A stretch of 64,000 bases of DNA, taken from the NCBI RefSeq assembly GCF_002811245.1, contig NZ_NIVQ01000001.1:272648-336647 (forward strand), written 5' to 3'. The stretch's first letter is position 1. Each line of letters starts with the position of its first letter. A model generated the notes under the pieces. It made no database searches, was not told where the DNA came from, and saw only the letters and a list, made by a program, of their open reading frames with translations. This document shows, one piece after another, positions 27,053-38,875 of this stretch. A program made the translations under genes and the position numbers. This DNA is from Vibrio salilacus (lineage in GTDB: Bacteria; Pseudomonadota; Gammaproteobacteria; Enterobacterales; Vibrionaceae).

Positions 27053-27667
27053 ATGACTCTCACTATCTGGTTTTCACTGTTTACTATTTGCTTGTTGGGC
27101 GCCATGTCCCCAGGGCCAAGTCTGGCGATGATCGCCAAGCACAGCCTCGCGGGGGGAAGACTTAATGGGCTTGCGACTGCGTGGGCTCACGCTTTTGGTA
27201 TCGGCATCTATGCGTTTGTCACCTTAATTGGTTTGGCGGTTGTGTTGCAACAATCGCCACTGCTGTTTAAAACCATCAGTTATGCAGGTAGCGCGTATCT
27301 TGTGTACCTAGGTTACAATGCGTTGCGTTCTAAAGGTGGGGTGACAGAGCGATTAGAGTCTGGTCGCAAAACTACGGTGTGGCAATCTGCTCGCGAAGGT
27401 TTGTTGATTTCTCTGCTCAGTCCGAAAATTGCGCTGTTCTTTATCGCGCTGTTCAGTCAATTTGTCGCGGTTGGGGATAGCATCGCGGCAAAAGGACTAA
27501 TTGTTGTTACTCCCTTCGTGGTTGATGGCTTGTGGTACACCTTAATTACTTTTTTGCTTTCCAGCCCAAGATTAATTGATAAAATTCGCTCTAAAGCGTT
27601 AATCATCGATCGTTTGTCTGGTGTCGTCCTGATTTTGCTCGCTGTGCGAGTCGTCTGGACGGTGTAG
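27053..27667 (+). CDS. LysE/RhtB-family amino-acid exporter
   Basis: 204 residues with six hydrophobic segments. The family motif near the N-terminus, GAMSPGPSLAMIAKHSLAGG, and LLISLLSPKIALFFIALFSQF in the centre identify LysE/RhtB translocators, which export amino acids or homoserine lactone-like solutes by proton exchange. The substrate is not predictable. AAAGGATTGATCGC is its ribosome site. With YddG, a DMT protein and the YjeH remnant nearby, this is one of several exporter genes in the region. Confidence 0.9.
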   Translation: MTLTIWFSLFTICLLGAMSPGPSLAMIAKHSLAGGRLNGLATAWAHAFGIGIYAFVTLIGLAVVLQQSPLLFKTISYAGSAYLVYLGYNALRSKGGVTERLESGRKTTVWQSAREGLLISLLSPKIALFFIALFSQFVAVGDSIAAKGLIVVTPFVVDGLWYTLITFLLSSPRLIDKIRSKALIIDRLSGVVLILLAVRVVWTV

Positions 27668-27717
27668 TAACGGTCAGACTCATCACCTCAATCATGATGA
27701 GCTAGGGAGAAAATAGA

Positions 27718-28710
27718 ATGATAAAACTGGCGGTTATCGGTACCAATTGGATTACCGATCAATTTGTCCAAGCGGCGCTTAACTCGGGTGAATACCAACT
27801 GACCGGGGTTTACTCGCGTCGTCTTGAGAGTGCGCAAGAGTTTGCCAGTAAGTATGACTCACCAACCTTGTTTGATGATGTGCAGGCATTAGCCGACTCT
27901 GACAGGGTCGATACCGTCTACATCGCTAGTCCTAACGTACTGCACGCGCCGCAAGCGATGCAAATGATGCGCGCGGGCAAAAATGTTATTGTTGAAAAAC
28001 CAATGGCGGCCAATTATCAACTGGCGCAGCAGATGTTTGAGGTCGCGCGTGAAAATAACGTACTGTTATTTGAAGCGTTTATGTCGCCACATTTGCCGAA
28101 CTTTAAACGTCTCAAGCAATCGTTAAACTCTATTGGTAAAGTGCGTAAAGCGTTGATCAGCTATTGCCAATATTCATCACGTTACGGGAAATATTTGGCC
28201 GGAGAAAACCCGAATACCTTTAACCCCGATTTTGCCAATGGTTCAATTATGGACATCGGCTTTTACTGTTTAAGCTCCGCGGTGGAGTTATTCGGTGAAC
28301 CGACATCGGTTCAGGCACAAGCGCAGTTACTTGATTCTGGTGTCGATGGTAGCGGTAGTGTGATATTGAATTACGACGGTTTTGAAGTGGTTCTGCAACA
28401 TTCGAAAACCAGCGATTCATATTTGCCGAGTGAGATCCAAGGTGAAGATGGCGCATTACTGATTGAGATGATCTCAATCGCGAAATCGATCACCAAATAC
28501 ACCCGTGGCAGTAATATAGGCATTGATCTGAGCGTTAAACAAGAGTCGAATCCAATGTACTATGAGGCGTTGGAGTTTGCCGCTCAACATCAAAATAAAG
28601 CGATGAACGACAGTTGTACTCAGCGTTCACTAATCGTGGCTAAGTTACTTGAAGATATTCGTCGTCAAACTGGGGTGATATTCCCAACCGATACACCGCA
28701 ATCAAACTAA
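27718..28710 (+). CDS. Gfo/Idh/MocA-family oxidoreductase
   Basis: 330 residues. An N-terminal Rossmann domain (KLAVIGTNWITDQFV; YIASPNVLHAPQAM; the cofactor-binding VEKPMAAN) is followed by the C-terminal alpha/beta substrate domain (GSIMDIGFYCLSSAVELFG). The glycine motif is atypical (GTNWI rather than GxGxxG), as seen in some members. It probably oxidises or reduces a sugar or cyclitol with NAD(P). It lies 50 bases after the LysE gene and 13 before osmC, probably one transcript. Confidence 0.87.
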   Translation: MIKLAVIGTNWITDQFVQAALNSGEYQLTGVYSRRLESAQEFASKYDSPTLFDDVQALADSDRVDTVYIASPNVLHAPQAMQMMRAGKNVIVEKPMAANYQLAQQMFEVARENNVLLFEAFMSPHLPNFKRLKQSLNSIGKVRKALISYCQYSSRYGKYLAGENPNTFNPDFANGSIMDIGFYCLSSAVELFGEPTSVQAQAQLLDSGVDGSGSVILNYDGFEVVLQHSKTSDSYLPSEIQGEDGALLIEMISIAKSITKYTRGSNIGIDLSVKQESNPMYYEALEFAAQHQNKAMNDSCTQRSLIVAKLLEDIRRQTGVIFPTDTPQSN

Positions 28711-28723
28711 CGAGAGAGAAAAG

Positions 28724-29122
28724 ATGCAAGCTGAAGTCAAATGGGTCGAAGAATTTAAATTTCTAGGCCAATCACAATCAGGCCATTCAGTCGTGATGGA
28801 CGGCAATGGTGGTGCCACGGCACCAAGCCCAATGGAGATGGTGTTAATGGCGGCAGGTGGTTGCAGTTCGGTGGATGTGGTTGATGGCTTGAAAGAAGCA
28901 GGACAAGCCGTCACTGGGTGTGTTGCTAAGCTAACCACCGAGCGCCGCGAAACCGCGCCACGTATTTTTACGTTAGTGAATATTCATTTTGAAGTGACAG
29001 GTGACAACTTATCACCTGAGGTAGTTGCTCAAGTGGCAGCAGATTCCTTAGAAAAATACTGCTCGGTGTGTTTAATGCTTGGTAAAGGCGTTGAGATGAC
29101 GCACAGTTGGGAAATTATTTAA
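28724..29122 (+). CDS. OsmC-family protein (YhfA-like)
   Basis: 132 residues of the OsmC/Ohr superfamily, YhfA branch. The first conserved Cys is in MVLMAAGGCSSVDVVDGL and the second in the CSVCLML motif near the C-terminus; in peroxidatic members these two cysteines reduce organic hydroperoxides, while for YhfA the role is unproven. Soluble, no signal. It is preceded by GAGAGAAAAG and followed by a terminator. Confidence 0.88.
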   Translation: MQAEVKWVEEFKFLGQSQSGHSVVMDGNGGATAPSPMEMVLMAAGGCSSVDVVDGLKEAGQAVTGCVAKLTTERRETAPRIFTLVNIHFEVTGDNLSPEVVAQVAADSLEKYCSVCLMLGKGVEMTHSWEII

Positions 29123-29141
29123 GTTAATCACGTATCATTGG

Positions 29142-29166
29142 AGCCGGGCGCTGCGTCCGGCTTTTT
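29142..29166 (+). terminator. Terminator after the osmC-like gene
   Basis: Stem AGCCGG / CCGGCT with a 9-base loop and a TTTTTC tail. It ends just before the yddG start. Confidence 0.75.
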
Positions 29167-29181
29167 CATTGGGCGATAATA

Positions 29182-30072
29182 ATGTTCAAAAGCTCACATA
29201 AGTTTACCCTTGCTGGCATCGCGGCGATCTTACTCTGGAGTAGCGTGATGGGATTCGCGCGTGCCGTCACCGAAATGCTCGGCCCAGTAGGCGGCGCAGC
29301 TTCAATTTATACCGTCGCATCTGTGTTTCTTGTGCTAGTGATGGGCGTGCCTAAATGGCGTCTTTATTCACTGCGCTATGTATTGATTGGCGGCGGCCTG
29401 TTCGTCGCCTATGAGATCTGTCTTGCGCTGGCGCTAGCCATGGCTAACTCACGTCAACAAGCGGTAGAGATGTTGGTAATCAATTATCTATGGCCGGCGC
29501 TGACCGTGCTGCTTGCGGTATTAAGTAGTGGCAAAAAAACCAGCGTGTTGGTTTACCCAAGTATCGCGTTAGCGTTTTTTGGTGTGGCATGGAGCATCAC
29601 TGGTGAGCAAGGTCTGACGCTAGCTCAAATTGCGGCCAATGTGGCGACGAACCCCGTGACTTATGCGATGGCGTTTGTCGGGGCGTTTTTGTGGGCGATC
29701 TACTGTAATTTAACCAAACGCATTTCGAATGGACAAAATGCAATCACGCTGTTTTTTATTATGACGGCTATTACGCTATGGATAAAGTATGCGTTAAGTA
29801 GCGAAACTGGCATGACGCTTAACCTAGAGTCGGGCACGTTACTGCTGATTTCTGGTATTGCGATGGGCAGTGGCTATGCATTGTGGAACTACGCCATTAT
29901 TGGTGGCAACATGTTGCTGTTGGCGACGTTGTCATACTTTACCCCTGTGCTTTCTACGGTGATTTCCTCATTTATCCTTGGCTTGGTATTGACTCAGAGC
30001 TTTATTGAAGGCGTTGTCATGGTCACGGTGGGATCATTGATGTGCTGGTGGGTAACCCGAGAAAAGGCCTAA
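29182..30072 (+). CDS. yddG: Aromatic amino-acid exporter YddG (DMT superfamily)
   Basis: 296 residues, ten predicted membrane helices. It resembles E. coli YddG along its length: LWSSVMGFARAVTE, GPVGGAASIYT, YEICLALALAMA, NYLWPALT, FVGAFLWAIYCNLTKR, and the C-terminal SYFTPVLSTVISSF then GSLMCWW. YddG exports Phe, Tyr, Trp and related compounds. The start at 29182 lacks a strong ribosome site, but the N-terminus agrees with the family. Confidence 0.88.
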   Translation: MFKSSHKFTLAGIAAILLWSSVMGFARAVTEMLGPVGGAASIYTVASVFLVLVMGVPKWRLYSLRYVLIGGGLFVAYEICLALALAMANSRQQAVEMLVINYLWPALTVLLAVLSSGKKTSVLVYPSIALAFFGVAWSITGEQGLTLAQIAANVATNPVTYAMAFVGAFLWAIYCNLTKRISNGQNAITLFFIMTAITLWIKYALSSETGMTLNLESGTLLLISGIAMGSGYALWNYAIIGGNMLLLATLSYFTPVLSTVISSFILGLVLTQSFIEGVVMVTVGSLMCWWVTREKA

Positions 30073-30094
30073 GTCGTTGGCCTTGATGTCCTTT

Positions 30095-30128
30095 TTCTAC
30101 TCAGTATCAATCTTCTACTCAGTATCAA
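30095..30128. repeat. Short tandem duplication
   Basis: TTCTACTCAGTATCAA occurs at 30095-30110 and again at 30113-30128 (period 18), in the gap between yddG and the L,D-transpeptidase gene. It touches the last codons of neither gene in a damaging way. Confidence 0.7.
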
Positions 30129-30129
30129 G

Positions 30130-30606
30130 TTACCATTTAATATCGATCGGTGTGCCCATCGTCACCAACGTTAACAGTTCATCCATCTGTTGATTGGTAA
30201 TGGCGATGCAGCCATCCGTCCAATCAAAGCTTTGTACAAAGTTGGCTGGGCGAACTTCACCATTTTTCAGCCCATGGATTTTGATATCGCCACCAGGGTT
30301 GAGGTTGAGCCGCATGGCATAATCGATATCGGCTTGGTTGGGGTAGTTGATATGAATCGAGCGATAGAAGTCGGAGTCTTCGAGAACAAAGTCTAAAGAG
30401 TAACGGCCTTCTGGTGTGCGCTGGTCGCCTTCACGTATTTTGTGCCCTTTGGGTTGTTTACCAAGGGCAATACGATACTCTTTGATCACCTGATGATTTT
30501 CAATCAGATACATCCGACGCTTTGATTTATCCACTTTAATCAAATCAACTTGGGCCTGAGCACAAACGCTCAGGACTAAAGCGGATATTGGCAGCCATTT
30601 ACGCAC
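30130..30606 (-). CDS. L,D-transpeptidase (YkuD) family protein
   Basis: 158 residues with a Sec signal peptide (MRKWLPISALVLSVCAQA). The catalytic YkuD core is present: IKIHGLKNG with the conserved His, and the nucleophile Cys in DWTDGCIAITNQQMDEL. Such periplasmic enzymes form 3-3 peptidoglycan crosslinks or attach lipoprotein; this short single-domain type may also act as a carboxypeptidase-like trimming enzyme. The strand SKRRMYLIE and TPEGRYSLD match the family. It is convergent with yddG and ends at a duplicated 18-base unit. Confidence 0.88.
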   Translation of the reverse strand: MRKWLPISALVLSVCAQAQVDLIKVDKSKRRMYLIENHQVIKEYRIALGKQPKGHKIREGDQRTPEGRYSLDFVLEDSDFYRSIHINYPNQADIDYAMRLNLNPGGDIKIHGLKNGEVRPANFVQSFDWTDGCIAITNQQMDELLTLVTMGTPIDIKW

Positions 30607-30851
30607 AACTTGATCCTTGGCAAGGTTATGGTTTTATTCTAATCGATCATCACTAAAACGATAAATATCGCGGCATATTGGTCGGTCAAGTATCACCATA
30701 CAATTATGCAAATTGTTGCTTCTATCATATCCCGATAAGTTGCAAAAAGTGAAATGCGAGTCACTTAACAGCTGCTGATAAATACATTTGATTGCATACC
30801 TTGAGCTGATATTTTTAGTCATGTCATAGTACTTAGGTTTAGTTGCGCGGT

Positions 30852-32975
30852 ATGTTTTCACGGATGTTACTCAAGGATATTTTGTCAGCCAGAAACCAAC
30901 GTTTCTTGGCCAATGCGTTATTTCAGTATCTTGACGATGCATTAAAGCCTAAACATATGGCGATTTTTTCACAACCTAAGTCGGATCAAGTGGCGCCGTT
31001 TCTTTTTAGCTACGGTCAACCTGCTCAACTTGAACACTATCCAGACACCTTTTGGGCTTGGGTCTCACAGTTTGATACCTCTGATGGTCTGATTCCACTC
31101 GCGATGAATACCTGCCAATGGCGTTATCGCACTGTGATGGGCGCGCACAGTTATGTGCTTATGCTCGACAATCATCCAGAAAAACGCATTTATCTGGTGG
31201 TCGAGAGCCTCAACACCGCTGAGCTAGATAAACTCAATCATAATCATCAGCTTGATACGCTGCAAATTATCGCCGCGCGCTGGCAGTGCGTGCGCGCTGA
31301 AATTGAGGCAGCGAAAGAGTTTAAACAGCGTGATATTAAAGAAGCGAAATACCTTGATGTGATTAAGCAGCGCGAGCTGTTTATTGACAATATGAAGTTA
31401 GTGCAAGAGGTCGCGGTCGAGCTCTCCAACCCTGCTAATCTCGATCAACTATTTCGCCTCTCAATTGAAGTGATTCGCGATAAATTAGGTTTTGATCGCG
31501 CCTGCTTTATGTTGCTTGATATCAAAAAACGCTGCTTTAACGGTACTTATGGCACCAATGAACAAGGTCAGACCGTCAGTGAACATCACACCCAATTTGA
31601 TTTACACCAATTAGAAGAGGGCTACATTAACGCGCTTTTTGAAGGTAAAGAAAGCTTAATCGTGCTTGAAGATGCGCCGCTCTATACGGCAGGTAACGTC
31701 GTTGGCCAAGGTTGGAATGCGATGCTTATTTTACGTGATGGTGATGAAGTGATTGGCTGGATTGCGATGGATAACTATATCCATCGCATGCCGATTACCA
31801 CCTATCAAAAGCAGATGCTTGAGTCATTTGGTTCCTTGTTGGCGCAAATCTACATCCGCAAACGTCAAGAGCAAAACGTACGTATGCTCCACACTAGCAT
31901 GGTCGAGTTGTCACGTTGTATGACGGTCAGTGAAGTGTGCAAATCTGCGGTGACGTTTGCAATCAATCGCTTGGGCATTGATCGCTTTGCGGTTTTTTTG
32001 ACCGATAAAGAGTGTTCTCATATGCAAGGCACTTGGGGCACCGACATACAAGGCAATGTGGTTGATGAATCTTATTACCGCTCTGATACGGTTGACCGCT
32101 CGATTGTCAATGCTGCGCGCATCAGCCCCAATGATGTGGTATTTGAAGAGTCTGTTCCCATCTATCATGATCTCCATATCGTTGGCTTTGGTTGGACGGC
32201 AATGACGATGTTGGTCAACAATAGTGGTGAGCCGATCGCGTTTATCGCGGCCGATAATTTGCTCAAGCGAACTCCGTTGACCCACCAGCTTCGAGAAATG
32301 ATTCGCATGTTTGCTTCAAATTTGACCGAAGTTTTACTGCGAACGCGCGCGCAAGAAGCGATTCACGAACTGAACGAAAACCTAGAACAAGAGGTTAAAG
32401 CGCGCACCCGAGAGTTACAAAAGGCCAATGAGCAACTTGAAACCCTGTCTAAACTTGATCCATTAACTCGCTTAGGCAATCGCCGCATGCTTGAGTCGTT
32501 GTTAGAAGATTTTTGTGACGATCAACAGCCAGCAATTCGATGCTATGGATTGATCTTGGTCGATATTGATTTCTTCGGTTTGTACAACAATCACTATGGT
32601 CACTTGCAAGGTGATATTGCCCTGATGCGAGTTGGCAGTGTGTTGGAGCGTCATGCAAATGGTGAACAAGAAGTGTTTTGTCGAATTGGCGGTGAAGAGT
32701 TTGCTTTGCTGGTCGTGGCGCAAGAAGCGCCAAATGTTGCTGAACTTTCCGAGAGTATCCGCTTTAGCATCGAACAAGAAAATATTTTGCATGAACAGAG
32801 CGCAATTCATCGAGCACTGACGGTCTCGGTCGGTTATTCGGTGATTGAGGTCAATCAACGCGACTTTAATTTTGATGCCCTTTTCAACGCGGCCGATCAA
32901 TCTTTGTATCAAGCTAAACGCACCGGACGCAATCAAGTGGTTGGTTCGGTGTCGTTACTCGAATCTAACGCATAA
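30852..32975 (+). CDS. Diguanylate cyclase with two GAF domains (GGEEF)
   Basis: About 707 residues from the ATG at 30852; a TTG at 30843 in frame is also possible and neither has a strong ribosome site. No membrane helices. An N-terminal region of unknown fold (about 1-160) is followed by two GAF-like sensor domains that share a repeated pattern (GFDRACFMLLD...GTYGT and GIDRFAVFLTD...GTWGT), a coiled coil (about 500-545), and a GGDEF domain with the active motif RIGGEEFALL near residue 613. The inhibitory RxxD site nine residues upstream is replaced by GEQE, so product inhibition is probably absent. It makes cyclic di-GMP in the cytoplasm. Confidence 0.88.
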   Translation: MFSRMLLKDILSARNQRFLANALFQYLDDALKPKHMAIFSQPKSDQVAPFLFSYGQPAQLEHYPDTFWAWVSQFDTSDGLIPLAMNTCQWRYRTVMGAHSYVLMLDNHPEKRIYLVVESLNTAELDKLNHNHQLDTLQIIAARWQCVRAEIEAAKEFKQRDIKEAKYLDVIKQRELFIDNMKLVQEVAVELSNPANLDQLFRLSIEVIRDKLGFDRACFMLLDIKKRCFNGTYGTNEQGQTVSEHHTQFDLHQLEEGYINALFEGKESLIVLEDAPLYTAGNVVGQGWNAMLILRDGDEVIGWIAMDNYIHRMPITTYQKQMLESFGSLLAQIYIRKRQEQNVRMLHTSMVELSRCMTVSEVCKSAVTFAINRLGIDRFAVFLTDKECSHMQGTWGTDIQGNVVDESYYRSDTVDRSIVNAARISPNDVVFEESVPIYHDLHIVGFGWTAMTMLVNNSGEPIAFIAADNLLKRTPLTHQLREMIRMFASNLTEVLLRTRAQEAIHELNENLEQEVKARTRELQKANEQLETLSKLDPLTRLGNRRMLESLLEDFCDDQQPAIRCYGLILVDIDFFGLYNNHYGHLQGDIALMRVGSVLERHANGEQEVFCRIGGEEFALLVVAQEAPNVAELSESIRFSIEQENILHEQSAIHRALTVSVGYSVIEVNQRDFNFDALFNAADQSLYQAKRTGRNQVVGSVSLLESNA

Positions 32976-32977
32976 AA

Positions 32978-33001
32978 AAGGTCGCCAATCTAGGCGACCT
33001 T
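32978..33001. terminator. Bidirectional terminator between the GGDEF gene and the Bat operon
   Basis: Stem AAGGTCGCC / GGCGACCTT with a 6-base loop. A-run on the left side serves as the T-run for the minus-strand operon, whose last stop is 9 bases away. Confidence 0.8.
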
Positions 33002-33009
33002 AGCGGTTT

Positions 33010-34640
33010 TTATAATGATGCAAGAATAGCGTCTTTTTTACGCTTCGGTTTACTTCGTTCCCCACGTTTGATCAGCTTAATCAGCGGTTTGGCTTGCCAC
33101 GGCTGCTGCTTAGCGCCAAAGCGATGTTGGTTCATGGTCGCGATGTGCTGTTTGATCTCAGTGAGTAGTTCCGGATCCAGATGTTGATGCGCTTCTAACC
33201 ACGAGTTGAGTAGCAAGTTTGCGCGCACGAAATCTTGTTGATTAAGTGCATTGATAAGTGATGGTTCGGCGTCGTGAGTTTGGTCTAACTTAGTTACGCC
33301 GCGATGTGCAGACGGTTTCTTTAAGTAAAGCAGTACCGTTGCAACCCACAGCAAAGCAAAAAATGCCGTTAAGTAGGGCCAAAAACCCGCTTGATAGACC
33401 GTCACGGTTTCGGTTTGTGGCGTCGCTGGCATAGCGGGGAGAAACGTGCCACTGTTGGCGTCATGTCCTGCGGCGACATTGAGCTTGAGTCCGTTGAGCT
33501 GTGCGGTTTTCGGCTGTTTACTCGTGCTATCCCACCAATCTAGAGTGAGTGAGTTCATCGCGATTTGACCGGTTTTTTGCGGGAGCAACACGTGTTTAAG
33601 CGTCATACGTGTCGTGCCATCGGCAAGCTGACTGAACTGAGGCTTTTGCTGATAAACGCGCCATGCATCGGAGTAGTCTGCCGCCAGCTCGGGAAAACGT
33701 TCAGCGGGTAATCCGCTAATATCTAACGTAATTTCTCGACTGATTGACTCGCCGACTCGCGTATCATACGTATCGGTCGGGTTGATGTTGTTTCCTGCCG
33801 AATCGAGCCAACGTTGAGAAAGAGAAAGTTTTGCTGCAGGTAGCCACTCGCCTTGATATTGCTCGGGTATTGGCAGCACGGTGAGGGAAAAGGTGTCTGC
33901 TGGAGTATTGGCAGAGACGAGTTTGGTCGTACCACGACGATCGTCGCCATAGATAATGTTGCCATTAAAGCCAATGCCACGAACCGTATATTGACCCCCT
34001 TTATCGGCGGTGACACGATAGTTTTGGTCGACGACGGTCACTTCAACACCATCAACAACGCTTTGATATTGATTTGGCTCACCTAGCGCGGTGAGTGATA
34101 CGCCGTCGGCGCTCGGGGGGGTAATGCGCGCGTTTTGCAGTCGGCGTGGGTCGGTTTTGACAATCAAGCGCGTGGTTAATGTGGTGCTTTCGTTTGGGTA
34201 AAGCTCGCGTTTTTCAAGTTGGCTTTGTAGCTCAACCAGATCGCTTAATACAGGCTCGTTACTGTCCATCGCGACTTGAATGGTGATCGGCTGTGATTGG
34301 GCACTATCAATAGTAAACGCCGGAATCGTCGCCTCGCCTAAGCGCTGTGCGGCCAAACTAATATTCCATTCACTGCGCGTATTTCGGTCACCATTGATGA
34401 TATTGACTGAGCTACCAAAACTCGGTCGGCCGACATAAAAGTTCTGTTCGAGTGAGCTTAGATCGATGGCGTCTGAAGCGACTTTCTTATCAACCACGAT
34501 GCGCAGTTGAAATACTTCATTCTTGACGACCTTATTTTTGCTTACTGTGGCAACGACCGTGGTCGCCCAAGTATGGGAGCTCACGAAAAATAGTGTGGCT
34601 GCAAGGAGTCTGGCAGCGAAGCGTTTGAGCGGTTTCATGC

Positions 34641-34647
<7 letters not shown>
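33010..34647 (-). CDS. BatD-like membrane-anchored protein (BatD/DUF11-type beta domains)
   Basis: 545 residues. An N-terminal signal peptide (LLAATLFFVSSHTWA) leads to a long periplasmic region of beta-rich repeats (oxygen-tolerance BatD fold: VVATVSKNKVVKNEVFQLRI), a membrane helix about residues 415-435 (FWPYLTAFFALLWVATVLLYL) and a basic cytoplasmic tail. It overlaps the upstream vWA-TPR gene by 7 bases, so translation is coupled; the start may be at 34647 or at the ATG at 34638. Last gene of the operon. Bat proteins are tied to envelope or oxygen stress in other bacteria; the role here is unknown. Confidence 0.82.
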
Positions 34648-36510
<1,863 letters not shown>

Positions 36511-36518
<8 letters not shown>

Positions 36519-37479
36519 TGTTCCTCCTAAGGATCACGATTGAGGTTAATAAAATCAGAGCGATAGCCAAAGGTAGGCCAAACCACTCTTGTTGTGGACG
36601 CCAAGTTTGGGTCGCTTGGCTAATCGGCTCTAGGCTATTAATGGTGTCGTAGATGGTGGCCAGTTCATCGGCGTTTCGTGCGCGGAAATATTGGCCGCCC
36701 GTCAACTTCGCGATCTCAATTAAGTTTTTCTCATCCAAATCTTGTGCGGTATTGACTTTGCGCGTCATGAAAAACTCTTTCACCATCATCTCACCTGCGC
36801 CAACGCCGATGGTGTAGATGGTGGCGTTGTACTTATTGGCTATTTTGGCCGCTTCAATAGGGTCAAGCACGCCAGAGGTGTTGCCCCCGTCACTGAGTAA
36901 GACCATGACTCTTTGCGGAGCATCGCTGTCGATGAAGGTTTTGGTCGCCAGCCCGATGCCTTCCCCAATGGCCGTTTTATCGCCAATAAGGCGCAGCACT
37001 AAGCTGTCGACTTGTTCTGAAATGGCGGCGCGATCTAAGGTTAACGGGCTCTGAAGATAGGCGTGGTCAGCAAACAACACTAAACCAAGACGATCGCCTT
37101 GGCGTCGTTTAGCAAAATCACTTACCACGCGTTTCATTGCGCTTAGACGATCAACATAGTCATCGCCTTGGCGCATATCTTGTTGACTCATTGAGTACGA
37201 CAAATCGAGCACCAGCATTAAATCTCGATGTTTAGGCTGGGTTGTAACGGGTTCTCCATACCAAACTGGTCTGGCGCATGCTATCACTAACGCTAACCAA
37301 AATAGACCAGACAGCACTTTTACCGTTAGGTGGCGCGGCAGCGATAATTGAGCGTTTTGCGGTACGTAGGCAAGGTGAACTTTCGCCACCCTTTTAAGTG
37401 GCAGCGTGACACGATAAATAATCATCGGCAGTGGCAGCATAATAAAAACCCACCACCAAACGAAGCTAAGATTAGCCAC
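36511..37479 (-). CDS. vWA-domain membrane protein (BatA-like)
   Basis: 322 residues. Two N-terminal helices, a von Willebrand A domain with the metal-ion site DLSYS (MLVLDLSYSMSQQD) and the supporting Asp in LLSDGGNTSG, and a C-terminal helix (FGLPLAIALILLTSIVIL). This is the classical BatA layout, with the vWA domain facing the periplasm between membrane anchors. It overlaps the DUF4381 gene by 8 bases and the next vWA gene by 8 bases, consistent with a single coupled operon. Confidence 0.86.
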
Positions 37480-37945
37480 GTTTTACTCTCCTTTTTTTCG
37501 GTGGTAGTGCTTGTTCGACCCAATTATGACAATGTTGCACCAATTCAGTTGCGTTATTCACTGGCTGTTTACTGTACAAGGCGTGTTGCCAATGGTCATA
37601 GTTGTCGACAAAGCACGGTATGGTGAGATGGCGATCAAGAAAGACATACCACTCTTTGCCCGTCAACTGAGCGATCTCTTCGCGGGGGAAGTAACACAGT
37701 GCGGCCTGACGGACTAACTCAATCGCCTCAGACGGTTTTTGGCCTCGAGCGAGTAGACGCAAGGCGGCTTTTTTTGGTGCCAAGCGTTTTTTATTCCAAC
37801 GGACGAATAGGCCGATGATAAGCACAGTAAAAATAACCCCAGCTACCAAGGCCCACCATCCCCAGGCTAAAGGTAACCAAGCAGGTGGCTCTGGTAGGTG
37901 AAGCGCGTTCAGGGGCAGAAATGAAGATTGACTCTCTATGCTCAT
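37472..37945 (-). CDS. DUF4381 single-pass membrane protein
   Basis: 157 residues. One membrane helix about residues 27-48 (WGWWALVAGVIFTVLIIGLFV) and a basic cytoplasmic domain (LAPKKAALRLLARGQKP; AQLTGKEWYVFLDRHL). DUF4381 proteins sit in MoxR-DUF58-vWA operons between the DUF58 and vWA genes, exactly as here. Molecular function unknown. It starts 3 bases after the DUF58 gene stops. Confidence 0.83.
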   Translation of the reverse strand: MSIESQSSFLPLNALHLPEPPAWLPLAWGWWALVAGVIFTVLIIGLFVRWNKKRLAPKKAALRLLARGQKPSEAIELVRQAALCYFPREEIAQLTGKEWYVFLDRHLTIPCFVDNYDHWQHALYSKQPVNNATELVQHCHNWVEQALPPKKRRVKRG

Positions 37946-37947
37946 AA

Positions 37948-38874
37948 TTAAAATCCGTGTAATTGTTTTATTAGCGGTATATCGCTGCTTAGAGTTGAAA
38001 ACGAGATGCCCATTTTCAGTGCCAGCTGTTTTAGGTAAGTTTGTTGTTGTTCAAAGGCTTGAGCGATACCGTGTCGAGTCTGCTTCGCGGCAAAATCAAG
38101 CCAATGGCTTCCTTGCTGACTGGCCACGAGCTCGTTGCCTCGAAAATCGGTATTGCCCAATTCCAGTGGGTCGGTAATTTGAACCATGCGGACTTGGTTA
38201 TGTTGATTTAATCGGCTGAGTGTGGACTCATCTTGTTGGTTAAAGCGAGAGAAATCGCTCAATAAAATGATCTCGCTCCCTTTTGGACAGAGTCGATTGA
38301 GCGATTGTAAACCCTGACTAAAGGGTTGGAGTTGTGATCTGTGCTCGTTAAGGCCATCGTTATGTTGGCTAACCAAGGATTGAATCAGCGTCAGCGCGCC
38401 TTGGGTTCTGGCGCTCGGTTTCAGCTCAATCCGCTTGGTGCCAGTATCGATGACGGCGCCGATTCGATCCCGTTGAGCGACACTTAGCCAAGTAATTAAG
38501 CTTGCCATATGCGCCATTTGCACTGACTTAAACATCAATGTTGAGCCAAAATACATACTGGGTGAGAGATCAAGCAGCAACACAATGGGTTTTTCACGCT
38601 CTTCACAAAACAGTTTCGTGTGCGGTTTTCCGGTGCGCGCCGTGACACGCCAGTCAATCGCTCGGACATCGTCTCCTGCTTGATACTGACGCACTTCGTT
38701 AAAGTCCATCCCACGGCCTAATTGACGGCTATGATGTTGCCCTAGCATTTGCGACCACAGGCTTTTTCCCGGTGGCAACCAGTGAACGGACTGCTGCTTA
38801 TAATTGATCAACTCATCAAGAGATAAGTTGACTCCGTCACTGTGCGGCGGCAATGCACTCGCTACTTCGCCCAT
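37948..38874 (-). CDS. DUF58 (vWA-like) protein
   Basis: 308 residues. The DUF58 signature lies in the first third (HHSRQLGRGMDFNEVRQYQAG, then DDVRAIDWRVTARTGKPHTK), followed by a vWA-like segment (VLLLDLSPSMYFGS). It is expected to work with the MoxR ATPase as substrate or adaptor in complex assembly. Starts 1 base after the MoxR stop. Confidence 0.88.
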   Translation of the reverse strand: MGEVASALPPHSDGVNLSLDELINYKQQSVHWLPPGKSLWSQMLGQHHSRQLGRGMDFNEVRQYQAGDDVRAIDWRVTARTGKPHTKLFCEEREKPIVLLLDLSPSMYFGSTLMFKSVQMAHMASLITWLSVAQRDRIGAVIDTGTKRIELKPSARTQGALTLIQSLVSQHNDGLNEHRSQLQPFSQGLQSLNRLCPKGSEIILLSDFSRFNQQDESTLSRLNQHNQVRMVQITDPLELGNTDFRGNELVASQQGSHWLDFAAKQTRHGIAQAFEQQQTYLKQLALKMGISFSTLSSDIPLIKQLHGF

Positions 38875-38875
38875 C

